A stretch of DNA of 64,000 nucleotides from Salinicola acroporae (GTDB lineage Bacteria; Pseudomonadota; Gammaproteobacteria; Pseudomonadales; Halomonadaceae), in contig NZ_PZJW01000008.1 in assembly GCF_003206615.1 (NCBI RefSeq), positions 80,713 through 144,712 of the forward strand. Direction: 5' to 3'. Below, piece after piece: positions 62,255 through 64,000 of this stretch (the first letter of the stretch is position 1; every line of letters starts with the position of its first letter). The position numbers and the translations under genes were made by a program. Under the pieces are notes generated by a model. That model was not told the DNA's origin, did no database searches, and worked only from the letters and a program-made list of their open reading frames with translations.

Positions 62255-63730
62255 ATGAGTCAGTCACTCAAAGCGCAGCAGAACGGCGTCGAAGTCTACA
62301 ACCAGTTCATTGGCGGCCAGTGGCTCACCGGTGACGGCGAGTTGCTGGACGTCCTCAATCCCGCCACCAGCGAGGTCATTGCACGGGCTCGGCTGGCCGA
62401 TGAAAAGCTGGCCGACCGGGCGCTCCAGGCAGCGCAGGACGCCTTCCCCGCCTGGTCACGCAAGACTGCCGTCGAGCGCGCCGATCATCTCTACAAGCTG
62501 GTGGATCTGATTCAGGACAACCGGGACCGCCTGGCCCGGCTGATCACCACCGAGCAAGGCAAGCCGCTCTCGGAAGCCGATGCGGACGTCGGCATGTGCT
62601 GCGACCTGATCCGCTTCGCGGCGGAAAACACCCGCCGACTCGAGGGTGACATCATCCCGGCGGACGATCCCGACGAGCAGATCTGGATCCAGAAGGTCCC
62701 GCATGGCGTCGTGGTCGGCATTACCGCCTGGAACTTCCCCGCCGCGCTGATCGGTCGCAAGCTCGGTCCGGCGCTGGCCGCAGGCAACACCATCGTGCTC
62801 AAGCCCTCGGAAGAGACGCCGCTGACCGCACTCGAGCTGGTCGAACTGGCGCGCCAGGCCGGCATTCCCGATGGGGTGGTCAACCTGGTCAACGGTCGCG
62901 GTCGAGACATCGGCAATCACCTGATCCAGAGCCCGATTACCCAACTGGTCAGCATGACCGGCAGCGTGCGCGGCGGCCGCGAGATCAACAAGGCCGCCGC
63001 AGAACATCTCAAGATCGTGCGTCTCGAGCTGGGCGGCAAGGCGCCGTTCATCGTGCTCGACGATGCCGATCTCGACCCGGCGGTCGATGCCGCCATTGCC
63101 TCGCGCTACAACAACTGCGGCCAGGTGTGTACCTGCAACGAGCGCATGTACGTCCAGTCCGGCATCTACGACCGCTTCCTGGAGCGATTCAAGCAGCGCG
63201 TCGAGGCGCTCAAGGTCGGCAACCCGCTGACCGACAAGGACGTCGACATGGGACCCAAGATCAACGCCGGAGAGCTCGACAAGATCCACGCCATGGTCGA
63301 GCAGGCCCAGAGCCAGGGCGCGCAGTTGTTGACGGGCGGCCAACGCCTGACCGGCGGCGATTACGACAAGGGCAACTACTACGCGCCGACGATACTGACC
63401 GACGTCAACAACGACATGGATATCATGAAGGAGGAGATCTTCGGCCCGGTGGCACCGATCATGAAGGTCGAAGACTTCGAACAGGCGATGGCGTACGCCA
63501 ATGCCTCGGAGTACGGCCTATCCGCCTATGTGTTCACCCAGAACGTGAAGCACCTGATGGCGCTGACCCGTGAGCTCGACTTCGGCGAGATCTACGTCAA
63601 CCGCGGGGCCGGCGAATCCGTCCAGGGCTTTCACAAGGGGTATCGCAACAGCGGCCTCGGCGGAGAGGACGGCAAGTACGGGCTGGAAGCCTACGTCAAG
63701 AGCAAGACGATGTACGTGCACTACGCCTGA
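62255..63730 (+). CDS. aldA: AldA-type aldehyde dehydrogenase (lactaldehyde/glycolaldehyde dehydrogenase)
   Basis: The 491-residue NAD-dependent aldehyde dehydrogenase closely resembles E. coli AldA from memory. YNQFIGGQWLTGDGELLDVLNPATSEVIA opens the protein. GITAWNFPAALIGRKLGPALAAGNTIVLKPSEETPLTA (read in pieces) binds NAD, LELGGKAPFIVLDDADLDPAV carries the catalytic Glu, and NNCGQVCTCNERMYV the catalytic Cys. AldA-type enzymes oxidise lactaldehyde, glycolaldehyde and related sugar aldehydes to acids. AAGGAG is about 9 bases before the ATG. It is monocistronic in the window. Confidence 0.93.
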   Translation: MSQSLKAQQNGVEVYNQFIGGQWLTGDGELLDVLNPATSEVIARARLADEKLADRALQAAQDAFPAWSRKTAVERADHLYKLVDLIQDNRDRLARLITTEQGKPLSEADADVGMCCDLIRFAAENTRRLEGDIIPADDPDEQIWIQKVPHGVVVGITAWNFPAALIGRKLGPALAAGNTIVLKPSEETPLTALELVELARQAGIPDGVVNLVNGRGRDIGNHLIQSPITQLVSMTGSVRGGREINKAAAEHLKIVRLELGGKAPFIVLDDADLDPAVDAAIASRYNNCGQVCTCNERMYVQSGIYDRFLERFKQRVEALKVGNPLTDKDVDMGPKINAGELDKIHAMVEQAQSQGAQLLTGGQRLTGGDYDKGNYYAPTILTDVNNDMDIMKEEIFGPVAPIMKVEDFEQAMAYANASEYGLSAYVFTQNVKHLMALTRELDFGEIYVNRGAGESVQGFHKGYRNSGLGGEDGKYGLEAYVKSKTMYVHYA

Positions 63731-63775
63731 CGCCCATCCGAACGAACCGCCCTCGTTCTGCTGATTCGCCCCATG

Positions 63776-63798
63776 ACGGGCCGCCAGTGGCGGCCCGT
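63776..63798. terminator. GC-rich hairpin after aldA
   Basis: ACGGGCCGCC and GGCGGCCCGT form a perfect 10-bp stem around AGT, 46 bases after aldA. No U-tract on the plus strand; likely a weak or factor-assisted terminator. Confidence 0.6.
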
Positions 63799-63860
63799 TG
63801 CAGTTAGGCTTTGCGCGAGAGCTACCTGCACTCGCCGACTTTTCGTACAAACCCTGGCGG

Positions 63861-64000
63861 CTATCGCCCACTCAACGACGGCAGCACATGGTCACGGTAG
63901 CGCCACAGGATGATCCCCCCGGCGAAAACCATGACGAGTGCCACCGCCAGCAGGATCGAGCCCGTCGCCAGAAATCCCGCCGTCGTGCTCACGATCAACC
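63861..64000 (-). CDS. C-terminal end of a membrane protein (partial)
   Basis: The window ends inside this minus-strand frame. The last 46 codons read LIVSTTAGFLATGSILLAVALVMVFAGGIILWRYRDHVLPSLSGR in consecutive parts: a hydrophobic helix (GSILLAVALVMVFAGGIILW) followed by a basic, short tail (RYRDHVLPSLSGR) and a TAG stop. A clear hydrophobic helix and a plausible stop support a real gene, but the family cannot be told from this piece. Confidence 0.5.
   Translation of the reverse strand, partial: LIVSTTAGFLATGSILLAVALVMVFAGGIILWRYRDHVLPSLSGR

Noticed and set aside
1-64000. CRISPR arrays, tRNA or rRNA genes, prophage or intact insertion sequences
   Set aside because: No regularly spaced repeats, no cloverleaf or conserved rRNA segments, and no transposase, integrase or phage structural frames were recognised in any part of the window.

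Overview
The window is a high-GC, gene-dense piece of a gammaproteobacterial chromosome, most probably from the Halomonadaceae (Halomonas, Chromohalobacter, Salinicola or a close relative). The order leuC-leuD-methyltransferase-leuB-asd-fimV-truA and the pair aroC-prmB facing smrB are layouts I recall from Pseudomonas and its relatives. The mix of TRAP transport, sugar-acid catabolism and many small membrane proteins suits a heterotrophic, probably halophilic bacterium. The genus is an inference from memory, not a search. No rRNA, tRNA, CRISPR array, phage or intact insertion sequence was seen.

Region 1 (1-13.7 kb) is core biosynthesis. The end of truA, then fimV, asd, leuB, a methyltransferase, leuD and leuC lie on the minus strand. 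A divergent LysR regulator faces leuC across a clear inverted-repeat operator. An unusual membrane protein, then aroC, prmB and smrB follow. Region 2 (13.9-17.8 kb) holds a three-gene, translationally coupled hydrolase/patatin operon, then a 36-codon membrane peptide placed 3 bases before an AEC-family permease.

Region 3 (17.9-31.0 kb) is an accessory catabolic island for hexuronates and aldarates. One minus-strand operon encodes a TRAP transporter (dctPQM), a uronate dehydrogenase, an FCD-type GntR regulator and an alpha-ketoglutaric semialdehyde dehydrogenase. Next come a decayed second copy of the gudD 3' end, a membrane GGDEF protein, intact glucarate dehydratase, an L-talarate/galactarate dehydratase and a LacI-type regulator. 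Two LacI-type operator sites lie upstream of the dehydratases. The lactonase and the 5-keto-4-deoxyglucarate dehydratase needed to join these steps are not in the window.

Region 4 (31.0-49.2 kb) is mostly housekeeping: sixA, gpsA, pntAB, selO, a Bax-like glucosaminidase, htpG, a soluble lytic transglycosylase, a cold-shock gene, a nucleoside deaminase, a lipid kinase, an MFS exporter and an MgtC-like protein, with several small membrane proteins. Region 5 (49.3-64 kb) holds an FNT-family channel, a 148-bp palindromic non-coding element, a lipoprotein/FlgO-like pair, leuA facing an Lrp/AsnC regulator, an IalB-like secreted protein, an orphan TctC receptor with an HpaI/GarL-type aldolase, a DUF1127 protein, a YjfB-like protein, a chemoreceptor, endonuclease IV and an AldA-type aldehyde dehydrogenase. 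The promoter region of the tctC-aldolase pair contains a site resembling the LacI-type operators of region 3, which suggests these two distant loci may share a sugar-acid regulon.
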